Part shown: piece after piece, positions 1 to 9,852 of the stretch
Layout: each line of letters begins with the position of its first letter
How positions within the stretch are numbered: the first letter of the stretch is position 1
Assembly: GCA_049115735.1 (NCBI GenBank)
Contig: JAGDZP010000010.1
Span: forward strand, 62,001 to 126,000
DNA: 64,000 bases
Direction: 5' to 3'
Origin: CAXBNB01 sp049115735
Lineage (GTDB): Bacteria; Bacteroidota; Bacteroidia; Cytophagales; Cyclobacteriaceae
Position numbers and translations under genes: made by a program
Notes under the pieces: generated by a model
Database searches by the model: none
What the model was told of the DNA's origin: nothing
What the model saw: the letters and a program-made list of their open reading frames with translations, nothing else

Positions 1-1008
1 TAATTCATGATACTTCTTTTTCCCAAGCAGGAAGTATTGTACTGGTAGAATGAAAGAGTCAAGTGATTGGGTTGGTTCTTTTTTTATTATTCGACTAAGC
101 TGATAACGTTTCTTGCTATACTTTGAAATATCACGTATAAAATGAAAGTATGCTTTCCATACTGCCGAGAAGTGAGCAACAGAACCGCTAAGTAAAAACT
201 TGAATCCTGCGGACAAATCGAGCATAAACTTCAGGGGGAGCTTCCATAAGAGGGGAGTACTCTCCGTATTTTTATAAAGCATGCTAATGCTATTTCTGAA
301 ATTCAAATAAGTTTTATTGGGGTTGGTCTTGGATAGTGTGCCACCACCAACATGATAAACTTTGCTTTCCGGAACGCAGTAAATCGATTGACCAGATAAA
401 TTCAACCTCCAGCAAAGATCAATTTCTTCCATGTGTGCAAAGAAGTCTTCATCGAATCCACCTGATTGGAAGAAAGCATATGACCGTACAAACATGCAAG
501 CACCTGAAGCCCAAAAAATTTGTTTTGTGGTATCATATTGCCCCTTATCTTCTTCTAATGTTTCGAAGACCCTTCCTCGGCAATAGGGGTATCCCAGGTT
601 GTCGATATAGCCCCCGGCAGCTCCGGCATATTCAAATGTGCTCTTCTTATTGTAATCGAGGATTTTAGGTTGACAGGCTGCACAGTCTTCGTGTGCTTCC
701 ATCCAGTCTATGACTGGGCTGATCCAATTGGGAGTAACCTCAATGTCGGAGTTTAACAACACAAAATAGTCAGCCTCTACCTGCTTCAGCGCATGGTTGT
801 ATCCTCCTGCGAAACCATGATTTTCCTCCAGTTGAATTATGTTGACCTGATGATGGTATTTCGTTACATAATCTATAGAACCATCGTCAGAAGCATTGTC
901 TGCAATATAAATTCTTGCCTCAGGACTATTGGCAATTACACCCGGTAGAAAATTTTCTAGAAATGTTTGTCCGTTGTAGTTTAATATGACGACAGCTATC
1001 TCAGCCAT
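1..1008 (-). CDS. Glycosyltransferase family 2 (partial, C-terminus outside window)
   Basis: Reading the minus strand from the ATG at 1008 gives 336 codons without a stop to the window edge. The N-terminus MAEIAVVILNYNG, then ADNASDDGS, LLNSDIEV (DxD-like) and a later GFDEDFFAHMEEIDLCWR are classic GT-A family 2 signatures for rhamnosyl/galactosyl-type transferases that build surface polysaccharide from nucleotide sugars. The later part (LYKNTESTPLLWKLPLKF onward) fits the usual membrane-associated tail. The start overlaps the end of the YbaB gene by 8 bp, so the two are probably translationally coupled. The acceptor and sugar cannot be told from sequence. Confidence 0.93.
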   Translation of the reverse strand, partial: MAEIAVVILNYNGQTFLENFLPGVIANSPEARIYIADNASDDGSIDYVTKYHHQVNIIQLEENHGFAGGYNHALKQVEADYFVLLNSDIEVTPNWISPVIDWMEAHEDCAACQPKILDYNKKSTFEYAGAAGGYIDNLGYPYCRGRVFETLEEDKGQYDTTKQIFWASGACMFVRSYAFFQSGGFDEDFFAHMEEIDLCWRLNLSGQSIYCVPESKVYHVGGGTLSKTNPNKTYLNFRNSISMLYKNTESTPLLWKLPLKFMLDLSAGFKFLLSGSVAHFSAVWKAYFHFIRDISKYSKKRYQLSRIIKKEPTQSLDSFILPVQYFLLGKKKYHEL

Positions 1009-1339
1009 TAAACATATTACCCATGTCAAAACCAGGTATGTTGGGCATCATGCCTTCTGTACTTTGCTTTAGTTTTTCTTTGCCCTTTATGTCTGCTTCG
1101 GCAAGGGCCTTGTTAGCCGCAGCAACAATTAAATCTTGCACAATTTCTTTGTCTTCTTCCTTCATGATGCTGGCATCTATATCTACAGAGATCAATTCTT
1201 TTTTTCCATTGACAGTAGCCCTCACCATACCGGCACCAGCTTCGGCCTCTACTACTATTTCTGATAGGGATTCTTGAGCTTGCTGCACTTTTTCCTGCAT
1301 CTCCTTCACTTTCCCCATCATTTTCATCATATCAAACAT
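1001..1339 (-). CDS. YbaB/EbfC family nucleoid-associated protein
   Basis: 112 residues, the usual length. Starts MFDMMKMMGKVKEMQEKVQQ, a helix-rich N-terminus typical of YbaB/EbfC, followed by the conserved core VRATVNGKKELISVDID and LIVAAANKALAEAD. Family members form small DNA-binding dimers and often sit beside dnaX/recR; here the partner is a glycosyltransferase overlapping by 8 bp. The ATG lies about 25 nt after a predicted start site set by a perfect -7 box. Family call is firm; its role in this cell is inferred only. Confidence 0.93.
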   Translation of the reverse strand: MFDMMKMMGKVKEMQEKVQQAQESLSEIVVEAEAGAGMVRATVNGKKELISVDIDASIMKEEDKEIVQDLIVAAANKALAEADIKGKEKLKQSTEGMMPNIPGFDMGNMFNG

Positions 1340-1369
1340 AAGTTCTCACTTTCTTTAGTATTTAAAGCG

Positions 1370-1377
1370 CAAATATA
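1370..1377 (-). promoter_or_regulatory. Bacteroidota-type -7 box for ybaB-glycosyltransferase
   Basis: The minus strand reads TATATTTG, a perfect TAnnTTTG. The start site would fall near 1363, about 24 nt before the YbaB ATG at 1339. I could not assign a -33 element with normal spacing. Confidence 0.55.
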
Positions 1378-1418
1378 AACATATGGGAATATGCTTGAGC
1401 CCTGCAATCAAGAAATGC

Positions 1419-3332
1419 TTATTGAGTGCGCAATAAAACTACGGAACCGGATTGATTGTATTGATTTCCAGCTGCATCTTCGAAGTTGATGCGATAGATG
1501 TAGGTGCCCTCAGGTGCTTTGCTACCATCAATGAGGCCATCCCAACCAGCTCTGACGTCTTCTGAATAGAAAATGGCATCACCCCATCTGCTGAAAATCT
1601 GCATTTTGTAGTTAAATACTTTTGGGCCTTTCGCTTCAAAGCTGTCATTGAGCCCATCGCTATCTGGAGTAAAGGCTGTTGGCAAATGCATGACAGGATT
1701 TATTTCAACAATTCTGATATTGGAGTAAGTAACTTGAGCTGGCGCATCCAGAGACTCAGCCCGAACTCTAATGTTTTTAGGTTGATCGTCTAGCACGGAA
1801 AAGGAAATTTCTTTGGTCCTGCCACTGAGCACACTATATTCTTCAATTAGTGCACCGGAATCATCCAAACGTTCCAGGAAGTAGGTTCTGATACCATTCG
1901 GCCAGGTTTCATACTTGTTCCATTCAAACTCCACCACATTGCTGTTAATATCCTTAATGTTTAGAATTATAGGTGCCGTGGGATCGGAGGGAATTGATCT
2001 ATTGCCGCAGTTGTCCTCGTAGATAACGCGATAGCTCAACTGATCTCTGTAGAATGATCTTTTATCCTCAAATGTATTTTCGAGACTGTAAGCCAAAGTA
2101 TGAAAGCCTCTTCCGGATACTGATCGTTGGAGTAGGTACTGTGTGAGAGGCACATCGCCATTAGGAGTTGGCCAGTTGATCACAACTGTCTCATCAATGA
2201 TGCTGGATGAAGGCAAGTCTAGTGGAGGTAGGTCTCCTGTTTTGGTGGCAACAATACAGCTGTCCACGCTGAGAGAAGTACCGCTATTGAATACGGTTTG
2301 AATTTCGTAGCAATATTCCACGCCACAAAGAATGCTCTCATCGTCATAAGATAATTGAAAGGGATCATTGATCTGTGTTTGTACATCTCCATTGCGGATG
2401 ACCTTATGTGCAACGGCCAGACTTGGTTCTGTATTCCACGTTACGTTGTTCACGCCATTGCCAATTCCCACATCGATCATGACGGTGCAAAGCGTTTCGG
2501 AATAGACAAACTGATTGTTGCAGGCATCAAATGCCCGAATGCGAAAACAATAGTAATTATTCAATGTATTGAGATCTAGGACATTCTGGTTGCTCCCAGT
2601 TACTTCATATAACTCTTCGAAACCAACGGCATCATTTTCACTGGCCTCCAGGTAATAGTTAAGCTCCGGCCCCAATTCAAATGTAATGAAGGCAGAACCC
2701 GTAACACTTTCATTATTCACTTCTACAGAAAATAATCGTGGCTCAACAATCTGTCCGATCGTAGTTGCTATTTTAGATTCAACCCCACAGTTGTCAGCGG
2801 CACCATCAAAAAGCCCTGTGACGGTAATGGTATAATCCCCTTGCGTGTCATAGTCATACTGCGGTGAAATTGTGCCAGGTTCTACGATTTCAGAGTCAGT
2901 GTCAGTAAAGTTTACCCGATACCTGTCGTATTGGGTGTCAGTGACCTCCACTCGAACGATGTGGTCATTACAATTGTAAATTTCGAATTCTGGAGGAGTC
3001 GGATCTATTACCGTAATCTTTATAGAATCTTCTTTTTGAGGAACATTGGCATTCACCAATTGGACTAAATAATACTCGCCAGGAGTGCTGTAATTGTAAG
3101 AGCTAACCAGTACAGGAGGATTGTCTTTGTTCTCATACCAGTACTGTCTACTGGTGCCCGGGCCAAAATTATCAAGAGGGGTAACCCTCACAGTAAATGG
3201 AGCACATCCGATGGCGTTTTCTACAGAAAACCTCCCTAAAACACTTGTGTTTTGGGCATGCAGGTCAAATTTCAATGAAAAGAAACTTAGCAGCAGCGTT
3301 ACACAAATCAGAAGATGATGTTTTCTATTCAA
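1419..3332 (-). CDS. T9SS type B sorting (gliding-motility C-terminal) surface protein
   Basis: 637 residues with an N-terminal signal peptide (about residues 1-27, ending LHAQ). An early segment with GCAPFTVRVTPLD and GEYYLVQLVN looks like a PKD domain; the middle is a run of fibronectin/Ig-like beta domains with several cysteines. The last ~85 residues (LPTAFTPDSDGLNDSF, FSRWGDAIF, GWDG, PEGTYIYRI) are the CHU_C/gliding-motility-associated C-terminal domain that directs export by the type IX secretion system. Likely a secreted or surface adhesin-like protein. No enzyme motif seen. It stands alone between ybaB and hisS. Confidence 0.9.
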   Translation of the reverse strand: MNRKHHLLICVTLLLSFFSLKFDLHAQNTSVLGRFSVENAIGCAPFTVRVTPLDNFGPGTSRQYWYENKDNPPVLVSSYNYSTPGEYYLVQLVNANVPQKEDSIKITVIDPTPPEFEIYNCNDHIVRVEVTDTQYDRYRVNFTDTDSEIVEPGTISPQYDYDTQGDYTITVTGLFDGAADNCGVESKIATTIGQIVEPRLFSVEVNNESVTGSAFITFELGPELNYYLEASENDAVGFEELYEVTGSNQNVLDLNTLNNYYCFRIRAFDACNNQFVYSETLCTVMIDVGIGNGVNNVTWNTEPSLAVAHKVIRNGDVQTQINDPFQLSYDDESILCGVEYCYEIQTVFNSGTSLSVDSCIVATKTGDLPPLDLPSSSIIDETVVINWPTPNGDVPLTQYLLQRSVSGRGFHTLAYSLENTFEDKRSFYRDQLSYRVIYEDNCGNRSIPSDPTAPIILNIKDINSNVVEFEWNKYETWPNGIRTYFLERLDDSGALIEEYSVLSGRTKEISFSVLDDQPKNIRVRAESLDAPAQVTYSNIRIVEINPVMHLPTAFTPDSDGLNDSFEAKGPKVFNYKMQIFSRWGDAIFYSEDVRAGWDGLIDGSKAPEGTYIYRINFEDAAGNQYNQSGSVVLLRTQ

Positions 3333-3431
3333 TGTCTAATTATTTCAGATGAAAACGAAGAGTTCCCGCCAGAATTGCAAGATAACATGTCAAAAATCAA
3401 TAGGCAAAAGGCCTTACCAATAGGAACAGTT

Positions 3432-4802
3432 TTATTCACGCTTTGCAAGTTGTTTGACAATGTCTTCAAGCTTTAATTTCTGTTGTTCTCCTGAGTTCAT
3501 ATCTTTCAGGTTAAACAAGCCTCTCTGCATTTCTTCTTCACCGATAGTCAGCACAAAAGGGATATGTTTTTTGTTGGCGTAGTTGAATTGTTTTTTCATT
3601 TTGGCAGAATCCGGGTAAATTTCAGCATTGATGCCATTGGCTCTTAGTGTATCCAGACTTTGCAGACTGGTAGACAAAGTATCACTGCCAAAGTTTGTAA
3701 TCAAGACCTTAACCGTGTTTGCATTTTCTTTAGGATATAGCTCCAGCTCATTGAGCACGTCATAAATTCTATCCACGCCAAAGGATATACCAACCCCTGA
3801 AACACCTGAAAGTCCAAAGACCCCTGTCAGATTATCGTATCTTCCGCCACCACAAATGCTTCCCATTTGTACACTGGTTGGCTTAACTTCGAATATCGCT
3901 CCAGTGTAGTAGGAGAGCCCCCTAGCCAAAGTGATATCCAATTCGACCTTACTTTCAACAGCCCTGTAGGCTGATGAAAGATTGAATATTTCCTTAAGCT
4001 CTTCAATACCAGCTTTTCCAGTTTCGGATTCCCTTAGAAAATCTGAAAGAAATTCAAGTCTCTCTTCATTTGAACCGGTCAGTTCAAAGATTGGCTCCAA
4101 AAGCTTCATCTTATCGGCTTGAAATCCCTTAACTATAAGTTCTTCAATTACTTTTTCCTTGCCTATTTTGTCCAGCTTATCTATGACCACACAAAACTCC
4201 GTTTCCTTTCCTTCAGCACCAATTGTCTCCACAATACCTGTAAGGACTTTTCTGTTGTTGATTTTAATAGAGTAGTCAGAAAAGTTTAGAGATTTGAAAA
4301 CATCATTGATGATTAGTATTATCTCTGCCTCACTCAACAATGAATCAGTTCCCACGGTATCCACATCGCACTGATAGAATTCACGGTAGCGACCCTTTTG
4401 CGGTCTGTCTGCTCTCCAAACTGGCTGAACCTGATAACGCTTAAATGGAAAAGTAATATCGTTTTGATGCATCACAACATACCTGGCAAAGGGCACAGTG
4501 AGGTCGTAGCGTAAACCTTTTTCTGATATTTTAGAGATTAGGTGCTTGCTGCCTTGTTCTATATCTTGCTCAGAAGTTTTAGACAGATAATCTCCGGAAT
4601 TCAATACTTTGAATATAAGCTGATCGCCTTCATCTCCATATTTTCCAGTCAGTACAGATAGATTTTCCATGGTCGGTGTTTCCAACGGAGCAAAACCATA
4701 CCTTTCAAATACTGATTTGATATTATTGAGGATATAATTACGCCAGATCATTTGATCAGGTCCGAAATCCCTTGTTCCTTTTGGTATGCCTGGCTTCTGC
4801 AC
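3432..4802 (-). CDS. hisS: Histidyl-tRNA synthetase
   Basis: 456 residues, normal for the class II enzyme that charges tRNA-His with histidine. The N-terminus MQKPGIPKGTRDFGPDQM is diagnostic. Motif 2 is seen in FKRYQVQPVWRADRPQKGR with YREFYQCDVD after it, and the histidine-binding ARGLSYYTGAIFEV and motif 3 (GVGISFGVDRI) follow. The C-terminal ~90 residues form the anticodon-binding domain. Monocistronic, with a perfect -7 box just upstream. Confidence 0.98.
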   Translation of the reverse strand: MQKPGIPKGTRDFGPDQMIWRNYILNNIKSVFERYGFAPLETPTMENLSVLTGKYGDEGDQLIFKVLNSGDYLSKTSEQDIEQGSKHLISKISEKGLRYDLTVPFARYVVMHQNDITFPFKRYQVQPVWRADRPQKGRYREFYQCDVDTVGTDSLLSEAEIILIINDVFKSLNFSDYSIKINNRKVLTGIVETIGAEGKETEFCVVIDKLDKIGKEKVIEELIVKGFQADKMKLLEPIFELTGSNEERLEFLSDFLRESETGKAGIEELKEIFNLSSAYRAVESKVELDITLARGLSYYTGAIFEVKPTSVQMGSICGGGRYDNLTGVFGLSGVSGVGISFGVDRIYDVLNELELYPKENANTVKVLITNFGSDTLSTSLQSLDTLRANGINAEIYPDSAKMKKQFNYANKKHIPFVLTIGEEEMQRGLFNLKDMNSGEQQKLKLEDIVKQLAKRE

Positions 4803-4824
4803 TATTCTGATTTTCTGTTTGCGG

Positions 4825-4832
4825 CAAAACTA
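4825..4832 (-). promoter_or_regulatory. -7 box for hisS
   Basis: Minus strand reads TAGTTTTG, a perfect TAnnTTTG, putting the start site near 4818, about 16 nt before the hisS ATG at 4802. Confidence 0.5.
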
Positions 4833-4953
4833 AGAATGTTTAGGTGAATTAGGTAGGCAAAGCAAACACATGTTGCCAGAAATTTCCTTCATTTGTAATA
4901 GCGCAAAAATGATTTTGAAATTAACCACCTGGTTAGATAGAAGGAATACCTTG

Positions 4954-6153
4954 ATGTTTATTGGAAACCATAATACTTATGTCTCTAAAATACTAGCTGT
5001 CATTATTTTGATTACAACTTTTGGATGCCTTGATAGTGATTTGGAAAAGGACAAAAAGGCCGAAAACCTAATTCTGGAGGTGAAGCAAAAATATGCTCCT
5101 GACAAACGGGTTGCTGTATTTGCGCTAGAAGCTACAATTTCTGGAACCAAAATGATGTTGTCTGGTGAAACGGATCAGGAAGAAGGGCTAAAAGAATTGG
5201 TGGAAAACATGGAGAAGTTGGGTTTTGAGGTGGATAATCAGGTGGAACTGCTTCCTAACCTAGAGAAAGAAGGTGGTAACATATATGGAGTAATTAACAA
5301 TTCTGTATCTAATATTCGATCTGAATCGAGGCATTCTGCAGAATTGGCGACTCAGGCAATCCTGGGCAGAAGTGTCAAAATACTTAAACAAGAAGGGGAG
5401 TGGTACCTTATTCAAACGCCAGATAAATACATATCCTGGATTGATCATGGTGGCTTGATTCCAATGAATGAGAACAGTCACGATGTTTGGGAGCAAGCGG
5501 AAAAAGTCGTTTTCTTATCATCATCTGGTTATGTATACACATACCCAGAAGTATCGCGCGATGTGGTTGGGGATTTGGTAATGGGCTCACTACTCAAACT
5601 ATCCAGCGAGCATAAGGAGTTTTATGAGGTACAATACCCTGATGGAAGAAAAGGATTTGTAGAAAAATCAAAGTCAGCTAGATATAGCGAATGGTTGTCT
5701 TCTATGATTAGAACTGAGGAACTTTTGATAGAAAATGCTTTGAGTATGAAAGGGGCACCCTATTTATGGGGTGGTACTTCCTCAAAGGCTATGGATTGCT
5801 CCGGCTTTACCAAGACCATCTATTTGATGAATGGCTATGTAATTCCCAGGGATGCTTCACAACAAGTGAATGAAGGGAAAGTAGTTGATGCAAATTTAAA
5901 TTTCGAAGGCTTGGAGGTAGGAGATCTATTATTCTTTGGAAAAAAAGCTACAGACAGCACCAGGCAAAGAACTACGCATGTAGGCATGTGGATTGGTGAC
6001 AATCAATTTATCCACTCCTCAAAGAATGTGAGGATAAGCTCTATCAACGAGAACTCTGAATTCTATGATTCAATGAATGTAAATCGTTATTTGGGTGCAA
6101 AAAGATACCTGGGAAACATTACTGAAGGAATAATAGACTTAACTAAAATATAA
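4954..6153 (+). CDS. NlpC/P60 endopeptidase lipoprotein with two SH3b domains
   Basis: I take the ATG at 4954 (399 aa): it opens a lipoprotein signal ending ITTFGC (lipid Cys about residue 25) and follows AGAAGGAA at 4938-4945; an in-frame ATG at 4870 would bury the signal. After a ~90-residue N-terminal domain come two bacterial SH3 domains (about 110-170 and 180-245), then NlpC/P60 from about 255 with WGGTSSKAMDCSGF (catalytic Cys about 282) and TTHVGMWIG (His). Such enzymes cut the gamma-D-Glu to diamino-acid bond in peptidoglycan stems, here probably from the periplasmic face of a membrane anchor. Confidence 0.92.
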   Translation: MFIGNHNTYVSKILAVIILITTFGCLDSDLEKDKKAENLILEVKQKYAPDKRVAVFALEATISGTKMMLSGETDQEEGLKELVENMEKLGFEVDNQVELLPNLEKEGGNIYGVINNSVSNIRSESRHSAELATQAILGRSVKILKQEGEWYLIQTPDKYISWIDHGGLIPMNENSHDVWEQAEKVVFLSSSGYVYTYPEVSRDVVGDLVMGSLLKLSSEHKEFYEVQYPDGRKGFVEKSKSARYSEWLSSMIRTEELLIENALSMKGAPYLWGGTSSKAMDCSGFTKTIYLMNGYVIPRDASQQVNEGKVVDANLNFEGLEVGDLLFFGKKATDSTRQRTTHVGMWIGDNQFIHSSKNVRISSINENSEFYDSMNVNRYLGAKRYLGNITEGIIDLTKI

Positions 6154-6197
6154 GTATGGGCTTATTACTAAGATGATGACCTAAGCAGAAAAACGGA

Positions 6198-6809
6198 CTA
6201 TTTATTCTCAGTGACCATGGGATGAGGCGAGCCTGCCTGGTATTTGTAGGTCTCAAATATTTGAATGATGGCATCCTTCATCAGCTCCATATTGTTATCA
6301 TTCTTTTTCTTCGAATATTTGAGATCCATGCTACCTTGCCAGACGAGCTTACGATTTTTCCTTTCTTTTATTTCTAACAACAGCACTCCCTCAATATGCC
6401 TAGAGGTTCTTGGTCCATAGTAATATGGGTCGTAAAAAGGACTGTAAGCATAACGGCCAAAGCCACCACCGTAATAACCATTGTTGTTGTAGTTGACTTC
6501 AGATTCTACACCAGAAATTAGTTCGTATCGAACTAGTAAATCGGATTTTGGACCTGTGTTGTAGCCCTTCATTTGCATTTCCCGTGAAATATAATACTCA
6601 ACACTATCAATAAAAGCATTGCCTTCCGCAGAGTATTCTTTGTTGTCTGTTTTGAAGTTGATGATTTTATAGGTGTTGAAATTCTTGAAACTGGCTTCCG
6701 TGTTGATGTATTGAACCACCCGCGAAGAAGAGCAGGAAGCAGCTATAAACCCAACACAGAAAAGCAGTATGTGTTGGAAATTAGACTTGGGTGTTCTCAG
6801 TTCATGCAT
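6198..6809 (-). CDS. DUF4136 domain lipoprotein
   Basis: 203 residues. The signal peptide ends IAASCSSSR, a lipobox. The body (SFKNFNTYKIIN, then YYISREMQMKGY, LLVRYELISG and EGVLLLEIKERKNRKLVWQG) matches DUF4136, a family of small envelope lipoproteins of unknown function. A Gly/Tyr-rich stretch with NNNGYYGGG lies mid-protein. It follows menD by about 85 bp on the same strand and may be co-transcribed, but nothing links it to menaquinone. Confidence 0.85.
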   Translation of the reverse strand: MHELRTPKSNFQHILLFCVGFIAASCSSSRVVQYINTEASFKNFNTYKIINFKTDNKEYSAEGNAFIDSVEYYISREMQMKGYNTGPKSDLLVRYELISGVESEVNYNNNGYYGGGFGRYAYSPFYDPYYYGPRTSRHIEGVLLLEIKERKNRKLVWQGSMDLKYSKKKNDNNMELMKDAIIQIFETYKYQAGSPHPMVTENK

Positions 6810-6894
6810 ACAGTATCAACAATATTGGATCGAATTACATTTATGGAAATATCGGAATTTTTTAACCATAGTTAATCTGGAAAGGAAAGACATT

Positions 6895-8577
6895 TTAGCC
6901 GAATGCCTTGATTATTTTTTTAAAAACACGTTCGTTTACTTCCGATTTTGTTTCTACTTCTAAAATGGATAGCGTATCTGATGCTTCTTCCAAATGCACT
7001 ATTCCTTCACTCAATCCCTGGAAGTTGTCACATATTTTGTAGCTCAGGTTATATTCTTCTGCAAGGTGCTTGGCCGAAAGTTTTTGTCTTGTTTCGAAGA
7101 ACTCGTTTAATTCCGGCTGCTGGGATGGTCCGTCTATCATTCTAAAAATTCCACCTCCATGGTTGTTGAAAACTACAATTTTCAAATTGGAGGGAAGACG
7201 CTCTTGCCAAAAGGCATTTCGATCATAAAAGAAAGCCATATCTCCGATCAGCAGATATACTTCCCGTTCCGTAGATAATGCCGCACCAATGGCTGTACTT
7301 ACAGAACCATCAATCCCGCTAGTCCCTCTATTTGCAAATACTTCAATGCCCTTTTTCTTGTTGAGGCCTATAAAATTCGCGTAACGAACCGCCATGCTGT
7401 TAGCCAAATGCAAATCGACATGCCCTGGTAGTGAATCCATAACCAGCATAAAGGCTTTAAATTCACTGAACTCATCGTTGGCATGTAACAGCTCATGCAA
7501 TTTGGTTTTGGCCTCTGCATTGGTTGTTTGCCACAACTCAAAAAATTCTTCGTCGGCTATTTGTTTTTTGTTATCCAGAAAATGTGTGAAGAATTCGAAT
7601 GGGTTGCAGCGCAAAACTTTGGTAAGACTTTGGAAGGTATCAGCCACATCACCGGATGATTGTATATGCCAGTGGTTAGCTGGTTTGACACCCCGCAGGA
7701 ACAGCTTGAGGTTTTTTGAAATAACTGACTTACCATAAGTAATTATCAGTTCTGGTTTTAAGTCAGCGTTTCCGGATTTTTGTTTCAGAAAAAGATCCTG
7801 TGCACTTATGATATTTTGCACCTCAGCCAGGTTTGCAATGATGTCACCCAGAATCGGAATTTTGAATTTCTTTGATAGTTTGGACAGCAGTAAATTTAAC
7901 TCATGACTGAACTTTGCCTGCCCAGCAATGATTAAAATCCTACCATAATCATCAAAATTCAAAGATGAAACCGCATCTAGTCCTTTGTGTTTAAATACCT
8001 CTAAATCAGTTGTTTTAAGGTTTTGACTGTAAGTAAATTCTTCCTTTTTTTCTGGGTAGAATGGTTCTCTTAGTGGTATATTGATATGAACAGGCCCCTG
8101 CGGAAATTCAATGCTCTTGTTGATGGCTTCATTCACCATTCTATGGCAATGCCAGGTTACGTCATTATTGCTGTAGTCTGTTGGGAAACTGTAGCTCTGC
8201 TTAACATGGCTACCATAAATGTTTTCCTGAAATATGGTCTGACCATCAAGTTGCGCAATCCATTCCTTAGGTCGGTCAGCGGTGAGAACAATTAAAGGTA
8301 TTTGCAAAAAAAAAGCCTCCGCAACAGCCGGAGCGAAGTTGTAGGCTGCCGAACCAGAAGTGCAAATCAACACGACTGGTTCCTTTGTCTTGAGAGCAAT
8401 GCCAAGAGCAATAAAAGCTCCTGATCTTTCATCTGGCACTGACAGACAATCAATACTTTCGTGACGGGCAAATGCCAGAGTCAGTGGTGCATTGCGAGAA
8501 CCAGGACAGATGATGGCTTTTTTCACTCCCTTTAGAGCGCAGATTTCTGCAATATCAATTACTGGCTGTAGGATCAT
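6895..8577 (-). CDS. menD: SEPHCHC synthase, menaquinone biosynthesis
   Basis: 560 residues, thiamine-diphosphate enzyme that joins isochorismate and 2-oxoglutarate with loss of CO2. N-terminal Pyr domain shows KKAIICPGSRNAPLTLAF and DERSGAFIALG (activating Glu). Further markers are TADRPKEW, GTSGIDGSVSTAIGAAL and the TPP-binding GDMAFFYDRNAF. It starts 5 bp after menF, so the two are one operon with menI upstream. Menaquinone is the usual respiratory quinone of Bacteroidota. Confidence 0.97.
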   Translation of the reverse strand: MILQPVIDIAEICALKGVKKAIICPGSRNAPLTLAFARHESIDCLSVPDERSGAFIALGIALKTKEPVVLICTSGSAAYNFAPAVAEAFFLQIPLIVLTADRPKEWIAQLDGQTIFQENIYGSHVKQSYSFPTDYSNNDVTWHCHRMVNEAINKSIEFPQGPVHINIPLREPFYPEKKEEFTYSQNLKTTDLEVFKHKGLDAVSSLNFDDYGRILIIAGQAKFSHELNLLLSKLSKKFKIPILGDIIANLAEVQNIISAQDLFLKQKSGNADLKPELIITYGKSVISKNLKLFLRGVKPANHWHIQSSGDVADTFQSLTKVLRCNPFEFFTHFLDNKKQIADEEFFELWQTTNAEAKTKLHELLHANDEFSEFKAFMLVMDSLPGHVDLHLANSMAVRYANFIGLNKKKGIEVFANRGTSGIDGSVSTAIGAALSTEREVYLLIGDMAFFYDRNAFWQERLPSNLKIVVFNNHGGGIFRMIDGPSQQPELNEFFETRQKLSAKHLAEEYNLSYKICDNFQGLSEGIVHLEEASDTLSILEVETKSEVNERVFKKIIKAFG

Positions 8578-8582
8578 CTGCT

Positions 8583-9797
8583 TTAGTTGATGACGTTCAA
8601 TAAAGTTTGAAACTTCATTTCCGTCTCAAGCCACTCGTTTTCCGGAATGCTATCTTCGGTCACGCCTGCTCCGGCGAAGAGAATACCTTTGTTCTTATAT
8701 ATTCGCATACAACGCAAATTCACAAATAAGTTGGTGGAATCATCCATATTAGATGGGCCAAGGTATCCGCTGAAGTATTCCCTATCGAAACCTTCTTTAC
8801 TGCTCAGAAATTTGGCCGCAGGTTTCATAGGCATACCGCAAACCGCTGAAGTAGGGTGCAACAAATCCAGCATGGCAGTACCCAGCAAGGGATAGTTGAC
8901 CGCTTCCATATCCACAGTGAATTCAGTTTTCAAATGAATCAAGTTACCTGCTTTCACTGTCTTGGGTCCATACTCGTCAAATTCCCTTAGCCTGATGCTC
9001 TTGAAGCAATTAATGATATATCGACTCACCAGTGCCTGTTCTTCTATTTCTTTTTGTGTCCATGCAGCTCTAGCCAATTCAAAGTCTCGAGAGATACTCT
9101 GGGTACCAGCCAATGCAGCTGTTCTGAATGTTTTTTTATCTTCTATAGAGAGCAAAAGCTCAGGAGTAGCTCCCAGCCATAATCCCGCTGACGGCACATA
9201 TACCAGTGATATAAATGCATTTGTGTATTCCTTGCAGAGCTTGAAAAACTCTTTTATTGGATCAAAATGATCATTTAAAGAAATGGATTTAATCCTGGAC
9301 GGGACGATCTTTTGGTAAGCTCCGTTGTTGATGGCATCAATGGATTCTGTGACGAGTCTTTCAAATTCAGCTTTCTCCTTTCCTTTTGCTATCGATTTAG
9401 ACAAAAAGTCCGAAAGCCTTCCAAAACCTGAATTTTGTATGGATGTAAATTGAGCCCTGAAGTCATCAATTAAATCAGAATTATTAAATGTGGGATGGAT
9501 GCTGAGTTCATTGTTCTTTGAATTGAGGATAATATCTGCTTTGATGAAGTTTGACTTTCCTTCATCATTTGTGTCGAAAGGAACGAAGAAAAAACCTGGA
9601 GGTGCTGTCTCCAATTCATCGGGGTAGTTGTTTGAATTGTCTAGTTGGCATATGGCATTGACAGCATCCTTTAAGGGCATTTTCCAAATGGCCAGTGGCT
9701 TGTTGGATTTTATGGCTGTCTGAAAAAAGATTTGGAGCTGATTTTGAAAATCAACTTCCGGTAAATCAATTTTTTGGTTTGTATATTTTTCGCTCAT
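8583..9797 (-). CDS. menF: Isochorismate synthase (menaquinone-linked)
   Basis: 404 residues of the chorismate-binding superfamily. C-terminal core markers: KIVPSRIKSI, LLGATPELLLSI-like LGATPELLLSIEDK, AALAGTQ, HPTSAVCGMPM, and FAGAGVTEDSIPENEW near the end. It isomerises chorismate to isochorismate, the first committed step to menaquinone (or to siderophores in other contexts). Placement 5 bp before menD and after menI argues for menaquinone. Confidence 0.95.
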   Translation of the reverse strand: MSEKYTNQKIDLPEVDFQNQLQIFFQTAIKSNKPLAIWKMPLKDAVNAICQLDNSNNYPDELETAPPGFFFVPFDTNDEGKSNFIKADIILNSKNNELSIHPTFNNSDLIDDFRAQFTSIQNSGFGRLSDFLSKSIAKGKEKAEFERLVTESIDAINNGAYQKIVPSRIKSISLNDHFDPIKEFFKLCKEYTNAFISLVYVPSAGLWLGATPELLLSIEDKKTFRTAALAGTQSISRDFELARAAWTQKEIEEQALVSRYIINCFKSIRLREFDEYGPKTVKAGNLIHLKTEFTVDMEAVNYPLLGTAMLDLLHPTSAVCGMPMKPAAKFLSSKEGFDREYFSGYLGPSNMDDSTNLFVNLRCMRIYKNKGILFAGAGVTEDSIPENEWLETEMKFQTLLNVIN

Positions 9798-9852
9798 TGA
9801 ATGGTATCAAATGCTGCGCTGCTAAATTACTAAAAGCAACATCAAGCGATGT

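Noticed and set aside
336..668. 110-codon + strand frame at the left end
   Set aside because: It is the antisense shadow of the glycosyltransferase, whose motifs are clear on the minus strand.
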